A DNA stretch of 64,000 nt from Gammaproteobacteria bacterium (GTDB taxonomy: Bacteria; Pseudomonadota; Gammaproteobacteria; Pseudomonadales; Pseudohongiellaceae). How positions within the stretch are numbered: the first letter of the stretch is position 1; each line of letters starts with the position of its first letter. Below the pieces are notes generated by a model that searched no databases, was not told the DNA's origin, and saw only the letters and a program-made list of their open reading frames with translations. Shown in pieces: positions 51,501 to 60,540 of this stretch. The stretch spans positions 124,001-188,000 of the forward strand of contig JAUXNX010000011.1 in NCBI GenBank assembly GCA_030682575.1, written 5' to 3'. Both the position numbers and the translations under genes were made by a program.

Positions 51501-51716
51501 TCATATCTTTCCCACCATGCGCGTCAGGATTTTCTGAAACTCCTCCTGGCTCATGTCCACCTTCTCCACAACGCGGCCATAGAGCGTGATGGTGGGAACA
51601 TACCGGTCATTGAATTCGCGCTGCGCCTCGCGCAGGCAAAAGAGCACAGCGCGCTCCTTGCGGGTAAGGCCGTCGCGTACGTCGGGGATAAGATCTTCGA
51701 GGAGTATTTTGGTCAT
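51501..51716 (-). CDS. Small conserved-looking protein of unknown function
   Basis: This 71-residue protein (ATG 51716) reads as a compact helical fold: LTRKERAVLFCLREAQREF, then YVPTITLYGRVVEKVDMSQEEFQKILTRM. The second part could be a winged-helix hairpin, as the order helix-helix-strand-turn-helix would suggest. No metal site or membrane segment is visible. Neighbours are a MAPEG gene upstream and a methyltransferase gene downstream on the same strand, so the three may form a loose operon. Confidence 0.6.
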   Translation of the reverse strand: MTKILLEDLIPDVRDGLTRKERAVLFCLREAQREFNDRYVPTITLYGRVVEKVDMSQEEFQKILTRMVGKI

Positions 51717-51770
51717 TGCCACGCAGTATCGGTCTCCAGCCCTTTGTGGGTCAACGACAGTTTGCGACAG

Positions 51771-52154
51771 TTACAACACGCTCAAAAGCAACCACATCCC
51801 CGCCACCACAAACGCGGCATGCTGCAGCACAATCCCCATTGCTCGCAACGTCGGCTTCTCCATTGTGAGCATGCCAATGGCGTGCAGCACCCGACTGAGA
51901 AGAAATGCCAGCGCGAGGCCTGCCAACAGCCATCGCGGACCGGCGTTGTATTCGATGATGGCCACTGCCAGCACCATCAGCGGTGCATACTCGATGAAGT
52001 TGCCGTGCGCCCTGATCCTCCGGCGCAGGACGATGTCGTTGGCATCGCCTGCAGAGACGTTCAGTTGGCGTCGGCGCAATGAGACCTGGAGGCTCAATGC
52101 GACCATCATGAGGGAGAAGAGGCCGGTGAGGATGGAGGTGATCTGGAGGGTCAT
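51771..52154 (-). CDS. MAPEG-family membrane protein
   Basis: This 127-residue protein has four transmembrane helices and the MAPEG motif RIRAHGNFIEYAPLMVLAVAI (R-x-H-x-N-x-x-E), which forms the glutathione-binding core in microsomal glutathione transferases and relatives. The last helices (AMGIVLQHAAFVVAGMWLLLSV) are complete. Bacterial members of this group include YecN-type proteins of unknown substrate. It precedes the 71-residue gene on the minus strand. Confidence 0.9.
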   Translation of the reverse strand: MTLQITSILTGLFSLMMVALSLQVSLRRRQLNVSAGDANDIVLRRRIRAHGNFIEYAPLMVLAVAIIEYNAGPRWLLAGLALAFLLSRVLHAIGMLTMEKPTLRAMGIVLQHAAFVVAGMWLLLSVL

Positions 52155-52263
52155 GGTGGGGTCCTGTGGTGGGCCGAGTAAGCGCTCTGGATTCTCATGC
52201 TTTCATGTATCAGCAAGGCCGAATCTACCAAAATCCATCACCTTCAGGAACCATGACATGCCA

Positions 52264-53556
52264 TCAGTTCACATTCCTGATGACATCCCTGATCGCCTGT
52301 ATCGAGTGGCCGGAATCCTCCCCGTCGACAATCGACATGTGCGTGGCGTGAGGCAAGACGCGATGCTGGCTGTTCGTGGACAGCCCGGGCAATTCATCCT
52401 GCAACACCATCCATCCCGGCTGCGCATCACGCCCCGCAGTGACCACAATCAGCGGCCTGTCTCCAAAGCCGGAAGCAGAACGAGCCTGCTCCAATGTCGT
52501 TGGCAAAGCAGCGAACTCTTCGCGGAGACTGCGCGATGAGCGCACAGAAGAATGACTGGCACGCTGCATGTCGCGGACGTGGGTTGGCAGGCCGGCGAAG
52601 CCGGCATGGTAGATCATCCTTGCAGCACCCACTCTGGCGAGCGAGGGAAACACAGCAGAAAGGCGTCGGAAACTGTAATAGAACGCGGGGAAATTCGGCA
52701 AGCGCGTGAAGGCTTCCGCCGGTTGCCCATCCAGCAAGACCACACCGGCCACTTCCTCGGGATAGAGCTCGGCGAACAGCCTGACGTACAGTGCGCCAGA
52801 GGAATGGCCGACCAGAACGAACGGCCCGGACAGAGTCGTCCTCTCGATCAATGCATGCAATTTCCTGGCAACGCCTCTGCCATCAAGCGGCACTGGAGCA
52901 GGATCGCTCCCGCCTCGACCCGCGCGATCATAAACGCATACTTTCGTGTCTGCGGAAACGGCGGTCGCAATCGCGTCCCAGTAAGCCGATGTTTCACCGA
53001 GTCCTGATTCCAGGATCACAGTCGGTCCGCCGCTTCCACGACACGACAGATACAGGTGGTGACCATCCACATCAACCAGAGAACCAGTGCGTTCCCACAG
53101 GCGTCGTTCCATCGTTTCACGAATGGTCTGGTAGACTCCTCCCAAAGCGCTTGCGGCATAGACAATGACCACCGGATAGACCAACCAGGCGCGTGTCCAG
53201 TTGTGCAGATGCCGACGGATTTGCAGCGTCATCCATAGAACAAGCGCGAGCAGAGTCACTGGCCACACCCACCCGAGCGCATTCAAGGTGTTACCCGACG
53301 GTACAAACAGCAGAAGCGCGGCACCCGCCAGCCCCATATAGATTGCCGGGACCAATGCCCACCGTTGTGGCTGATTCGTCCAGCGAGTGGAAAGGCCTGC
53401 CAGCAATCCCCAACCGGCAGCGCAAGCGAGAAGTGCCGTGCCGGTAATCACAGGCTCCGATGCGCCGGCGAGAGGGCCAAAGATGAGTCCCCCGGCGATG
53501 GCAAATCCCATCGCAAGGGAACCCGACACTACTGAAGCAATGCTCAGTCTGCTCAT
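52264..53556 (-). CDS. Membrane-anchored alpha/beta hydrolase
   Basis: This 430-residue protein has four or five N-terminal helices (about 5-135, such as LAMGFAIAGGLIFGPLAGA and WVWPVTLLALVLWMTLQI) followed by an alpha/beta hydrolase domain. The domain has the oxyanion region TVILESGLGETSAYWD, the nucleophile elbow LVGHSSGALYVRL and a late catalytic histidine in LPHATHMSIVDGEDSG. It is an inner-membrane enzyme with the hydrolase domain presumably on one face. Its start overlaps the end of a 46-residue cysteine-rich gene (ATGA), so the two are translated in series. Substrate unknown. Confidence 0.88.
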   Translation of the reverse strand: MSRLSIASVVSGSLAMGFAIAGGLIFGPLAGASEPVITGTALLACAAGWGLLAGLSTRWTNQPQRWALVPAIYMGLAGAALLLFVPSGNTLNALGWVWPVTLLALVLWMTLQIRRHLHNWTRAWLVYPVVIVYAASALGGVYQTIRETMERRLWERTGSLVDVDGHHLYLSCRGSGGPTVILESGLGETSAYWDAIATAVSADTKVCVYDRAGRGGSDPAPVPLDGRGVARKLHALIERTTLSGPFVLVGHSSGALYVRLFAELYPEEVAGVVLLDGQPAEAFTRLPNFPAFYYSFRRLSAVFPSLARVGAARMIYHAGFAGLPTHVRDMQRASHSSVRSSRSLREEFAALPTTLEQARSASGFGDRPLIVVTAGRDAQPGWMVLQDELPGLSTNSQHRVLPHATHMSIVDGEDSGHSIQAIRDVIRNVN

Positions 53557-53693
53557 TTGTCGGCAGTGGAGCAGTTGCCGGATTTTTCATTCTTGCACTG
53601 GCAGTTGCTGCAAGTGCAGTTGGTGCATGTGCAGGCTTTGCCAGTGGCGCATCCGCAGTTGGAGCTGGTCTGGGCGTTCTGTTGGTTCAACAT
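53553..53693 (-). CDS. Metallothionein-like cysteine-rich small protein
   Basis: This 46-residue protein has nine cysteines in 46 residues, at 13, 15, 21, 23, 26, 28, 31, 33 and 41: CGC, then ACTCTNCTCSNCQC, then C41. No histidine is present. CxC and CxxC spacing of this kind is typical of metallothioneins that hold Zn, Cd or Cu clusters. The start has AAGGAG upstream, and the stop overlaps the hydrolase start (ATGA), which is good evidence that it is translated. It is too short for usual gene finders. An AraC-family gene lies 104 bp upstream, and a perfect inverted repeat is in the gap. Family assignment is by composition and spacing. Confidence 0.82.
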   Translation of the reverse strand: MLNQQNAQTSSNCGCATGKACTCTNCTCSNCQCKNEKSGNCSTADK

Positions 53694-53713
53694 TTGAATC
53701 TCCTTGTGTGGGC

Positions 53714-53731
53714 GTCAACAATAGTGTTGAC
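53714..53731. promoter_or_regulatory. Inverted repeat upstream of the metallothionein-like gene
   Basis: GTCAACA and TGTTGAC form a perfect 7-bp inverted repeat around ATAG, 20 bp upstream of the ATG at 53693. It could be an operator for a dimeric regulator. The AraC-family gene next to it is a candidate, although AraC sites are more often direct repeats. Confidence 0.5.
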
Positions 53732-53797
53732 GATCAGGAGTATCGCAGGCGTGCAACAGGGCAGGATTGAACAAAGCAGCTATAGTACTTGAATGAA

Positions 53798-54619
53798 TCA
53801 GCTGTTCGTCAGATTGAACGGGGACTCGATCTCGGTGAACTCACCTCGCATCAACGCGGAAGGGGCCAGGCCGACCATCTGGTGGAATGTCCGGGTCAGG
53901 TGCGCCGCATCGGCAAAGTCGGCAGCATAGGCCGCGTCCGCAATGCTCCGATTACCGCCGATCAAGACCATGGCGCGGGTGAGCTTGCGCCACAACATGT
54001 ATTTGCGAAAAGGCAGACCTGTCTGGTACTTGAAGAGATGGGCAAAGCGGCTGGGCGACAGACAGGCCATGCCCGCGGCCGTCTCAAGCGTGATGCGAAG
54101 CTCGTCGGCATCACGAATCTCATTCAGGACTTTGGTAACGCGCGGGTCGATTCCACGGGAACGAGGCGCTCCGGAACTCAGGGATTGAACGCAGTGGCGA
54201 ACAAGTTCCCGAATCTGCATTCCTTCCAGTGGCCGCTCGACAAAGGTGCGCAACGCGGCCACACAGGATTCCAGCCGCTGCGCAGGAATGATCTGAATCT
54301 TTCCGGCAACGGACGCATTCAACCAGGCCCCTTCACTCGACTCCGGGTCCACGAACAGCATGGCACCAAGAGCGCCACGTGCATCGAAGGAATGGGGCGT
54401 GTCGGCGCCGACGATGATTCCCGCGCCCTGGCGCCACTCTTCGTTCTCACCGCGAATCGCATGAGTGCCATCAAGCGCAATGACGATCTGAATGGCATGG
54501 TGAGAGTGCAACGGCACGGCCCCTTGTGCGCGGCCGATCAGGAGATAGCCTCCCTCCCATAAGTACCAGCGCGGCACGTTGAACCAATTGTAGGCGTTAT
54601 CGCTCGACTCGTTCGCCAT
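53798..54619 (-). CDS. AraC-family transcriptional regulator
   Basis: This 273-residue protein starts at the ATG at 54619 with AAGGAG upstream. The N-terminal part is a cupin-like sensor domain (GAVPLHSHHAIQIVIALDGTH, metal- or ligand-like HSHH). The C-terminal ~100 residues hold two helix-turn-helix units (LRITLETAAGMACLSPSRFAHLFKYQ and SIADAAYAADFADAAHLTRTFHQMVG). It points toward the metallothionein-like/hydrolase pair, on the same strand and 104 bp away, and may regulate it. The HSHH motif is the kind that binds small aromatics or metals in AraC cupins. Confidence 0.9.
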   Translation of the reverse strand: MANESSDNAYNWFNVPRWYLWEGGYLLIGRAQGAVPLHSHHAIQIVIALDGTHAIRGENEEWRQGAGIIVGADTPHSFDARGALGAMLFVDPESSEGAWLNASVAGKIQIIPAQRLESCVAALRTFVERPLEGMQIRELVRHCVQSLSSGAPRSRGIDPRVTKVLNEIRDADELRITLETAAGMACLSPSRFAHLFKYQTGLPFRKYMLWRKLTRAMVLIGGNRSIADAAYAADFADAAHLTRTFHQMVGLAPSALMRGEFTEIESPFNLTNS

Positions 54620-54751
54620 GGGTAATTCTCCTTGTGGCACGCTTTACGTCAATTCAATGCCTCAACAGACAAGTGCCAGGTGGTTGGCTTCCACCTGATG
54701 CACCACACCAATGCCAAATGCATGAATTCAGAATCCGCACCGACCAACACC

Positions 54752-55210
54752 TCACTCAAACCCCAACCACATTGCCGTTGATCCCGCAGGCGGAGGCCTG
54801 GGTACATCCCTCACCTCGAATCCCAGCGATCGATAGAATGGAATCGCCTCGTCGTTGGCATTCAGGGCAACACCAGCACGCTGACTTTTACCTTTGCACC
54901 GCCCCAACGCCGTGCGCACAAGTTGCTGACCAATGCCCTTGCGCTGATGAGCAGGATGCACAAACAAACTGCAGAGATTCCAGAAGTCCTTGATGAGGAG
55001 AGCGCCGACCAGTTCGCCGTCTACTTCCGCCACCAAGTGGAGGATAGTTTCCTGGCCAGCCAACCACTGGTCCACGTTGCGGTTCACGTTTTCGACAATG
55101 GACGGAAGGTCATGCACCTCGCCATTCAGACTTTCGTGGATGACCAGGTTGAGAAGTAGTCGTATTGACTGCTCCTCGTCGGGGGTGGCGTCGCATATCA
55201 CGCATTGCAT
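54752..55210 (-). CDS. GNAT-family N-acetyltransferase
   Basis: This 152-residue protein has a clear GNAT motif A (WNLCSLFVHPAHQRKGIGQQLVRTAL), with Q/R-x-x-G-x-G as the acetyl-CoA pyrophosphate loop, and motif B (LNANDEAIPFYRSLGFEVRD). Substrate unknown. It is divergent in family from the GNAT at 1.6-2.1 kb. A REP-like palindrome lies between it and nuoN. Confidence 0.88.
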   Translation of the reverse strand: MQCVICDATPDEEQSIRLLLNLVIHESLNGEVHDLPSIVENVNRNVDQWLAGQETILHLVAEVDGELVGALLIKDFWNLCSLFVHPAHQRKGIGQQLVRTALGRCKGKSQRAGVALNANDEAIPFYRSLGFEVRDVPRPPPAGSTAMWLGFE

Positions 55211-55228
55211 GGAGGATATTCACCTTGG

Positions 55229-55257
55229 AAATCGCGAGCAGAGCTCGCTCCCACAGG
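55229..55257 (-). repeat. REP-like palindrome between GNAT and nuoN
   Basis: On the minus strand the element begins TGTGGGAGCGAGC, followed by TCT and GCTCGCGATT. GCGAGC pairs with GCTCGC around three bases. Its head TGTGGGAGCG is shared with the doublet at 17.2 kb, and the arm sequence differs in a compensating way (GCGGGC/GCCCGC there, GCGAGC/GCTCGC here). Confidence 0.8.
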
Positions 55258-55267
55258 GATTGAAGCT

Positions 55268-56761
55268 TTACAGGCTTTGCACCACCGATTGTAGCAGCGC
55301 CATCAAACTCCCGGGGATGATTCCCGGCACAATCAACGCCACCAGCAACACCAGCAATATCCCATGCGGAATCACATCCCTGATTCCGGCAACGGGCAGT
55401 GGGTCGTCGTGGTCGAGCGGGGTGAGCATGCGGTAGACGATGCGCAGGTAGTAGAACAGACCGATACCACTGCCGATCACCATGGCGGCGAGCAGGCCCC
55501 ATTCGGCGCCCTGCACGCCTGCAACGAAGACGTAGAACTTGCCGATGAACCCTATGGTGAGTGGTATACCCGCGAGGGAGAGGAGCATTGCGGTGAAGAC
55601 GAGGGCGAGCCAGGGGTCGCGCCAGAACAGGCCCTGGTAGTGGCCGATGTGGTCGCGTTCGTGACCGCTGTCGGAGACCACCATCATGACGCCAAATGCG
55701 CCGAGAGACATGACGACATACGCGGTGAGGTAGAAGCTCACTGCTTCGGCGCCCAGCGAAGTGCCAGGTGATCCGCTTGCTGCACCAGTTGCAGACTCAA
55801 GCGTGAGCAGCGCAATCAGCAGGTAGCCCATGTGGGCGATCGATGAATAGGACAACAGGCGCTTGAGGTTGGCCTGCAGCAGAGCGAGCAGGTTGCCGCC
55901 GAGAATTGAGAACACGGCGATGATGCTGAGCACGTTGGTGATGGCATCGCTCTGCAAGACTCCCGACACGCTCATGAAGCGCATCAGCAGCGCGGCCATG
56001 GCGAGCTTGCCGACGGTGGCGAGGAATGCGGTGGCTGGCAGCGGTGCGCCTTCGTAGACGTCGGGTGTCCACAGGTGGAAGGGCACGAGGGAGAGTTTGA
56101 ACGCGAAGCCGGTGATGACGAGCAGCGAGGCGACGACGAAATACTCCGACCCCGGTCCGTTGGCGATGCCCTGCGTGATGCCCGCACTGATGTCGGCAAA
56201 GTGCAGTGTGCCGATCTGCGCGTAAAGCAGCGCGACGCCGAACAGGACGAAGCCAGACGACACCGCAGAGAGCACCAGATATTTGATGCTCGCTTCCATC
56301 GGATATTGCGCGGTCTCCTGTCGGTGCAGTGGATAGGCGACCATGCCGTAGAGGCACACACTCAGCGTCTCCATCCCGAGGAAAGCTGTGATGAAATGGG
56401 TACTGCCTACCATGACCAGTGCGCCGAGGGTAGCAATGGAGAGCAGCAGGTAGAACTCGTCCTGATGATCTTCGAGGTTGCACAGATACGGATAGCTGAA
56501 CAGTGTTATGGCAAGCCCCGCGAGCAGAATTAACGCGGTGAAGAAGATGTTGAAGGAATCCACCAGCAGCAGCGGCGTGACTTCCTGCGGCGCATGTCGT
56601 GCGACGATGATGAGGCTCAGCAGCGCGAGCACCAGGCCGACGGCGGTGATGAAGCAGCTCACGGCGTGATTGCGTTTCGCGGCCACCATGAGCATGGTGA
56701 TCACGGAAGTGGCGGTGACGATGATCAGCGGCAGTATCAGCAACAGTTGTTCGCCCGTCAT
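55268..56761 (-). CDS. nuoN: NADH-quinone oxidoreductase subunit N
   Basis: This 497-residue antiporter-like membrane subunit of complex I has 14 helices by the usual pattern, with GMETLSVCLYGMVAY (the conserved transmembrane glutamate) and the lysine-bearing PVTA-type region (GAPLPATAFLATVGKLAMAALL). It pumps protons in the membrane arm. Its start overlaps nuoM by 4 bp (ATGA). It is the last gene of the leftward nuo operon. Confidence 0.97.
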   Translation of the reverse strand: MTGEQLLLILPLIIVTATSVITMLMVAAKRNHAVSCFITAVGLVLALLSLIIVARHAPQEVTPLLLVDSFNIFFTALILLAGLAITLFSYPYLCNLEDHQDEFYLLLSIATLGALVMVGSTHFITAFLGMETLSVCLYGMVAYPLHRQETAQYPMEASIKYLVLSAVSSGFVLFGVALLYAQIGTLHFADISAGITQGIANGPGSEYFVVASLLVITGFAFKLSLVPFHLWTPDVYEGAPLPATAFLATVGKLAMAALLMRFMSVSGVLQSDAITNVLSIIAVFSILGGNLLALLQANLKRLLSYSSIAHMGYLLIALLTLESATGAASGSPGTSLGAEAVSFYLTAYVVMSLGAFGVMMVVSDSGHERDHIGHYQGLFWRDPWLALVFTAMLLSLAGIPLTIGFIGKFYVFVAGVQGAEWGLLAAMVIGSGIGLFYYLRIVYRMLTPLDHDDPLPVAGIRDVIPHGILLVLLVALIVPGIIPGSLMALLQSVVQSL

Positions 56762-58317
56762 GGCAGCACCTCCGCTGTTGATACCACACTGCCGACGAAG
56801 CTGCCGAGGGATTCCAGCAGGAAAGCCATGGTGGGTTCGGACATGGCAAGGAAGGTTTGCGGATACATGCCCATCCAGACGAGGCCGAGGACCATCGCTC
56901 CGTAGCAGAGCATTTCGCTGGAAGACAAGTCCTGTGCAGTTGCACCATGCGCTTCGCCATGACCGGCACCATGATCACCCGGCACTCTGAACTCCCCATG
57001 AAAAACCCGCTGAATCACCCACAGCGAATACACCGACGCGAAGATCAGGCCCAGTGCCGCGAAGATGGCTGCGACGTGGTTGGCCTGGAATGCGCCGAGC
57101 AGTGACAGGAATTCGCCGATGAAGTTGCCAAGCCCTGGCATGCCGAGCGCGGCGATGGAAAAGAACAGTGCCATGGCTGACATCTTCGGCAGCTTTGCCC
57201 ACAGGCCACTCATCTGACCCATGTCACGTGTGTGGAAGCGATGCTGCAAACCACCGGCCAGCATGAACAGTGCGGAAGATGTGAGACCGTGCGCCAGCAT
57301 CGTCATCAGCGCGCCCTGCAATCCGTAGATGTTCCAGGCATAGACGCCCAGAAGCACGAAGCCCATGTGGCTGACACTGGTGTAGGCGATCAGGCGCTTG
57401 ATGTCAGTCTGCGCGAACGCGAGCTTGGCGCAGTAGAGAATGCCGATCACGGCGATGGTCATGGCGACCGGCGCGAAGTCTGCCGCTGCTTCGGGAAACA
57501 GCGGCACAGCGAAGCGGATCAGGCCGTAGGCACCGGTCTTCAGCAACACACCAGCCAGCAGCACGCTGCCAGCAGTGGGCGCCTGACTGTGAGCATCTGG
57601 CAGCCAGGAGTGCAACGGAAACGCGGGCAGCTTGGTGGCAAAGCCGATGAAGAAACCAAGCATTACCAGCATCTGAAAGCGGCCTTCGAGTACCACGTTG
57701 TGCAGCTCGAAGTAGTCGAAACTGAAGCGGCCGAACTGCACAAAGTGGAAGTACGCGAGACACAGGATCGCCAGGAGAAGAATCAGCCCCGACACCTGCG
57801 TGAACACGAAGAACTTCATCGCCGCATAGGCGCGATTCTCGTGCCCCCAGATGGCGATGATGAGATACATCGGAATCAGCATCACTTCCCAGAAGAAGAA
57901 GAACAGAAACAGGTCGAGCGCGGTGAACACTCCGACCACACCTGCCAGCGTCCACAGCAGATTGAAGTAGAAGAAGCCGGGGCGTTCGGTGATCTCGTGC
58001 CACGCGGCACCTATCGCCATCAGGCCCAGGAAAACCGTGAGCAACAGCATCAGCAGGGAAAGGCCATCGATACCCACCTGCAGATAGATGCCGAAGCGCG
58101 CGATCCACGACCACTTCTCCAGCACCAGCCACTGACCACCAGGCGAGAGTGGATCGGGGAAATTATTCATACACAACATGACAACGACAATCAGGCTGAA
58201 CAGCATGACAATGAGTGCGGTGAGGCGTGGCAACCGCGAATCCATCGCTTCGGTGACCCACGCCAGCGCGCCACCAACCATCAGAATGAGGATGAGCCAG
58301 ACGACAATCATGCCCAC
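56758..58317 (-). CDS. nuoM: NADH-quinone oxidoreductase subunit M
   Basis: This 519-residue proton-pumping subunit of complex I has the conserved FFFWEVMLIPMYLII segment with its key glutamate. FPLHSWLPDAHSQAPTAGSVLLAGVLLKTGAYG is the signature shared with Mrp antiporters. It overlaps nuoL by 10 bp and nuoN by 4 bp. Confidence 0.97.
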   Translation of the reverse strand: MGMIVVWLILILMVGGALAWVTEAMDSRLPRLTALIVMLFSLIVVVMLCMNNFPDPLSPGGQWLVLEKWSWIARFGIYLQVGIDGLSLLMLLLTVFLGLMAIGAAWHEITERPGFFYFNLLWTLAGVVGVFTALDLFLFFFFWEVMLIPMYLIIAIWGHENRAYAAMKFFVFTQVSGLILLLAILCLAYFHFVQFGRFSFDYFELHNVVLEGRFQMLVMLGFFIGFATKLPAFPLHSWLPDAHSQAPTAGSVLLAGVLLKTGAYGLIRFAVPLFPEAAADFAPVAMTIAVIGILYCAKLAFAQTDIKRLIAYTSVSHMGFVLLGVYAWNIYGLQGALMTMLAHGLTSSALFMLAGGLQHRFHTRDMGQMSGLWAKLPKMSAMALFFSIAALGMPGLGNFIGEFLSLLGAFQANHVAAIFAALGLIFASVYSLWVIQRVFHGEFRVPGDHGAGHGEAHGATAQDLSSSEMLCYGAMVLGLVWMGMYPQTFLAMSEPTMAFLLESLGSFVGSVVSTAEVLP

Positions 58318-60218
58318 ACTCCTATGCCGATCACGAGGACGAGTCCGCCGATAAGACTGATGGCGTACCAGCGAAGATATCCGGTCTGCGTCAGCACGAT
58401 GGCGCGATTACTGATGCGCGCGAGTTCCACGAGCAGGCCGTAGAACTGATCGATGAGGTCTTTGCGATTCAACTGTGCGAGCGCGACGAAGGGTTTGACG
58501 AAGAGTAGGTTGTAGAGTGCGTCCATGCCCCACCCGCTGAACCAGAAGCGCGTGAGCCCGCCACCGAATGCGGATTCGCGCATCGACTTGAGCCACTGCT
58601 GCAGCACCCTGCCTTGGGGCGCGCCGCTGTAAAGCAGGTAGCTGATCAGCACGCCGAAGATGGGCACCGCGATCATGAATCCATGAACGAGAGTGCTGGC
58701 GTGGTGTTCTTCATGTACGCCGAAGACACTGTCCACCGGCACGGTGATGAAGCCACCGACCAGCGAGAGTATGCCGAGGATGACGAGCGGTGCAGCCATG
58801 ACGAAACCCGTGATCTCCTTCACGGGTCCGTGATGGTGATCATCGTGGCCATGGTCATCACTGTGATGCGCGTGCGCATCCTGCGTATGGTCATCCCCAA
58901 AGAATGCTACAAACACCAGCCGAAAACTGTAGATCGCCGTGAGGAAGGCGCCGAGTACCCCACCCAACCACAGCAGCGTGCCGTACTGCGGCTGTTCAAG
59001 CGCAGCGAGCAGGATCGCGTCCTTGCTGTAGAACCCGGACGTGAAAGGCAATGCGGTGAGCGCCGCACTGCCGATGACGAAGGACCAGAATGCCACCGGG
59101 AGCTTCTTGCGCATGCCGCCCATACGGAAGATGTCATGCTCGTGATGCAGACTGAGAATGACGGTGCCGGCGGCGAGGAAGAGCAGTGCCTTGAAGAACG
59201 CGTGGGTCATCAGATGGAAGATCGCCGCCGACCACGCGCCGACACCCAGCGCCAGGAACATGTAGCCGATCTGGCTGACAGTGGAGTATGCCAGGATGCG
59301 TTTGATGTCACGCTGGGTAAGTGCGGTGAACCCGGCCATCAGCAATGTGGCGAGGCCGACGAAGGCCACCAGTATCTGCACCGACGGTGCCAACTCGAAC
59401 AGAACGTGAGTGCGGGCGATCAGGTAGACACCGGCTGTCACCATCGTGGCAGCATGGATCAATGCGCTGATCGGTGTGGGACCTGCCATCGCATCGGGCA
59501 GCCACGTCTGCAATGGCAGTTGTGCGGACTTGCCGACAGCGCCACCAAGCAGCAGAGCTGAAGCCGCGACCACCATGCCGGAGCCTTCCGACCATTGTTG
59601 CGGCGCCAGCGTCAGAATCTCCTGAATATTGAGCGTGCCCAGCTGCTGAAACAACAGGAACAGGCCAATCGCCATTGAGGTATCCCCTACACGGGTCACG
59701 ACGAACGCTTTGCGCGCGGCATAGCCATTGGCAGGATTGTCGTACCAGAAGCCGATCAATAGATAGCTGCACAGGCCCACGCCTTCCCAGCCGAGATAGA
59801 GCAGCACGAGATTGTCGGCGAGCACCAGCACCAGCATCGAGGCAACGAACAGGTTCATGTAGGAGAAGAAGCGCGCGAAGCCAGGATCATCGGCCATGAA
59901 ACCGGTGGAGTAGAGATGGATGAGGAAGCCGACACCGCTGATGATGAGCAGCATCACGACGGTAAGCCCGTCGAGGTAGAACGAGAAGCCGGGCGTGAAG
60001 TTGCCGACGCTCATCCACGTCCATAGTACCTGTGTGTGGGACAGTGCGTCACTGCCGAGAAATTCAACCGTGATGGCGGCTGCGAGTGCGAAGGACAGAC
60101 CAACGCTGCCCACGCCGATCACGCCCGCGATCCGGCGCGGCAGTTTTCCACGCGTGAGCACCAGCGCGAGAAAACCCGCGAGGGGAAATGCCGGCAACAG
60201 TCCAATCCACTCTAGCAT
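58308..60218 (-). CDS. nuoL: NADH-quinone oxidoreductase subunit L
   Basis: This 636-residue protein is the distal antiporter-like subunit of complex I. LPLQTWLPDAMAGPTPISALIHAATMVTAGVYL is the expected signature, and GWEGVGLCSYLLIGFW holds the conserved glutamate. The C-terminal lateral helix region is present. A His-rich loop (DDHTQDAHAHHSDDHGHDDHHHG) near residue 440-465 is an unusual cytoplasmic insertion and may bind metal. The end overlaps nuoM by 10 bp. Confidence 0.97.
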   Translation of the reverse strand: MLEWIGLLPAFPLAGFLALVLTRGKLPRRIAGVIGVGSVGLSFALAAAITVEFLGSDALSHTQVLWTWMSVGNFTPGFSFYLDGLTVVMLLIISGVGFLIHLYSTGFMADDPGFARFFSYMNLFVASMLVLVLADNLVLLYLGWEGVGLCSYLLIGFWYDNPANGYAARKAFVVTRVGDTSMAIGLFLLFQQLGTLNIQEILTLAPQQWSEGSGMVVAASALLLGGAVGKSAQLPLQTWLPDAMAGPTPISALIHAATMVTAGVYLIARTHVLFELAPSVQILVAFVGLATLLMAGFTALTQRDIKRILAYSTVSQIGYMFLALGVGAWSAAIFHLMTHAFFKALLFLAAGTVILSLHHEHDIFRMGGMRKKLPVAFWSFVIGSAALTALPFTSGFYSKDAILLAALEQPQYGTLLWLGGVLGAFLTAIYSFRLVFVAFFGDDHTQDAHAHHSDDHGHDDHHHGPVKEITGFVMAAPLVILGILSLVGGFITVPVDSVFGVHEEHHASTLVHGFMIAVPIFGVLISYLLYSGAPQGRVLQQWLKSMRESAFGGGLTRFWFSGWGMDALYNLLFVKPFVALAQLNRKDLIDQFYGLLVELARISNRAIVLTQTGYLRWYAISLIGGLVLVIGIGVWA

Positions 60219-60222
60219 TGGC

Positions 60223-60531
60223 TCAACCCTTCATCTCACTAAGTACACTGATATCCACAGTATGAAACCGCCTGTACATCTGAATGATGAGCCCCAACCC
60301 CACCGCAACCTCTGCGGCCGCGAGCGTGAGAATCATCAAAAACATGATCTGTCCATCGGCATGACCCCAGCGCGCAGAGCCCACCACAAACGCCAGTCCG
60401 CAGGCATTGAGCATGATCTCCAGCGACATCAATATGAACACGATGTTGCGCCGCGTCAGCACGCCAATGAGCCCGCACACGAACAGAATCGCGGCGAGAA
60501 TCAAACCATGTTCATACGGAATCGATGGCAT
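60223..60531 (-). CDS. nuoK: NADH-quinone oxidoreductase subunit K
   Basis: This 102-residue three-helix subunit of complex I has the two buried glutamates (E38 in [11 protein letters not shown] and E74 in [10 protein letters not shown]) that correspond to E36 and E72 of the E. coli protein and are needed for proton transfer. It lies 4 bp upstream of nuoL and 9 bp downstream of nuoJ. Confidence 0.97.
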   Translation of the reverse strand: MPSIPYEHGLILAAILFVCGLIGVLTRRNIVFILMSLEIMLNACGLAFVVGSARWGHADGQIMFLMILTLAAAEVAVGLGLIIQMYRRFHTVDISVLSEMKG

Positions 60532-60540
60532 CGCTCTATC

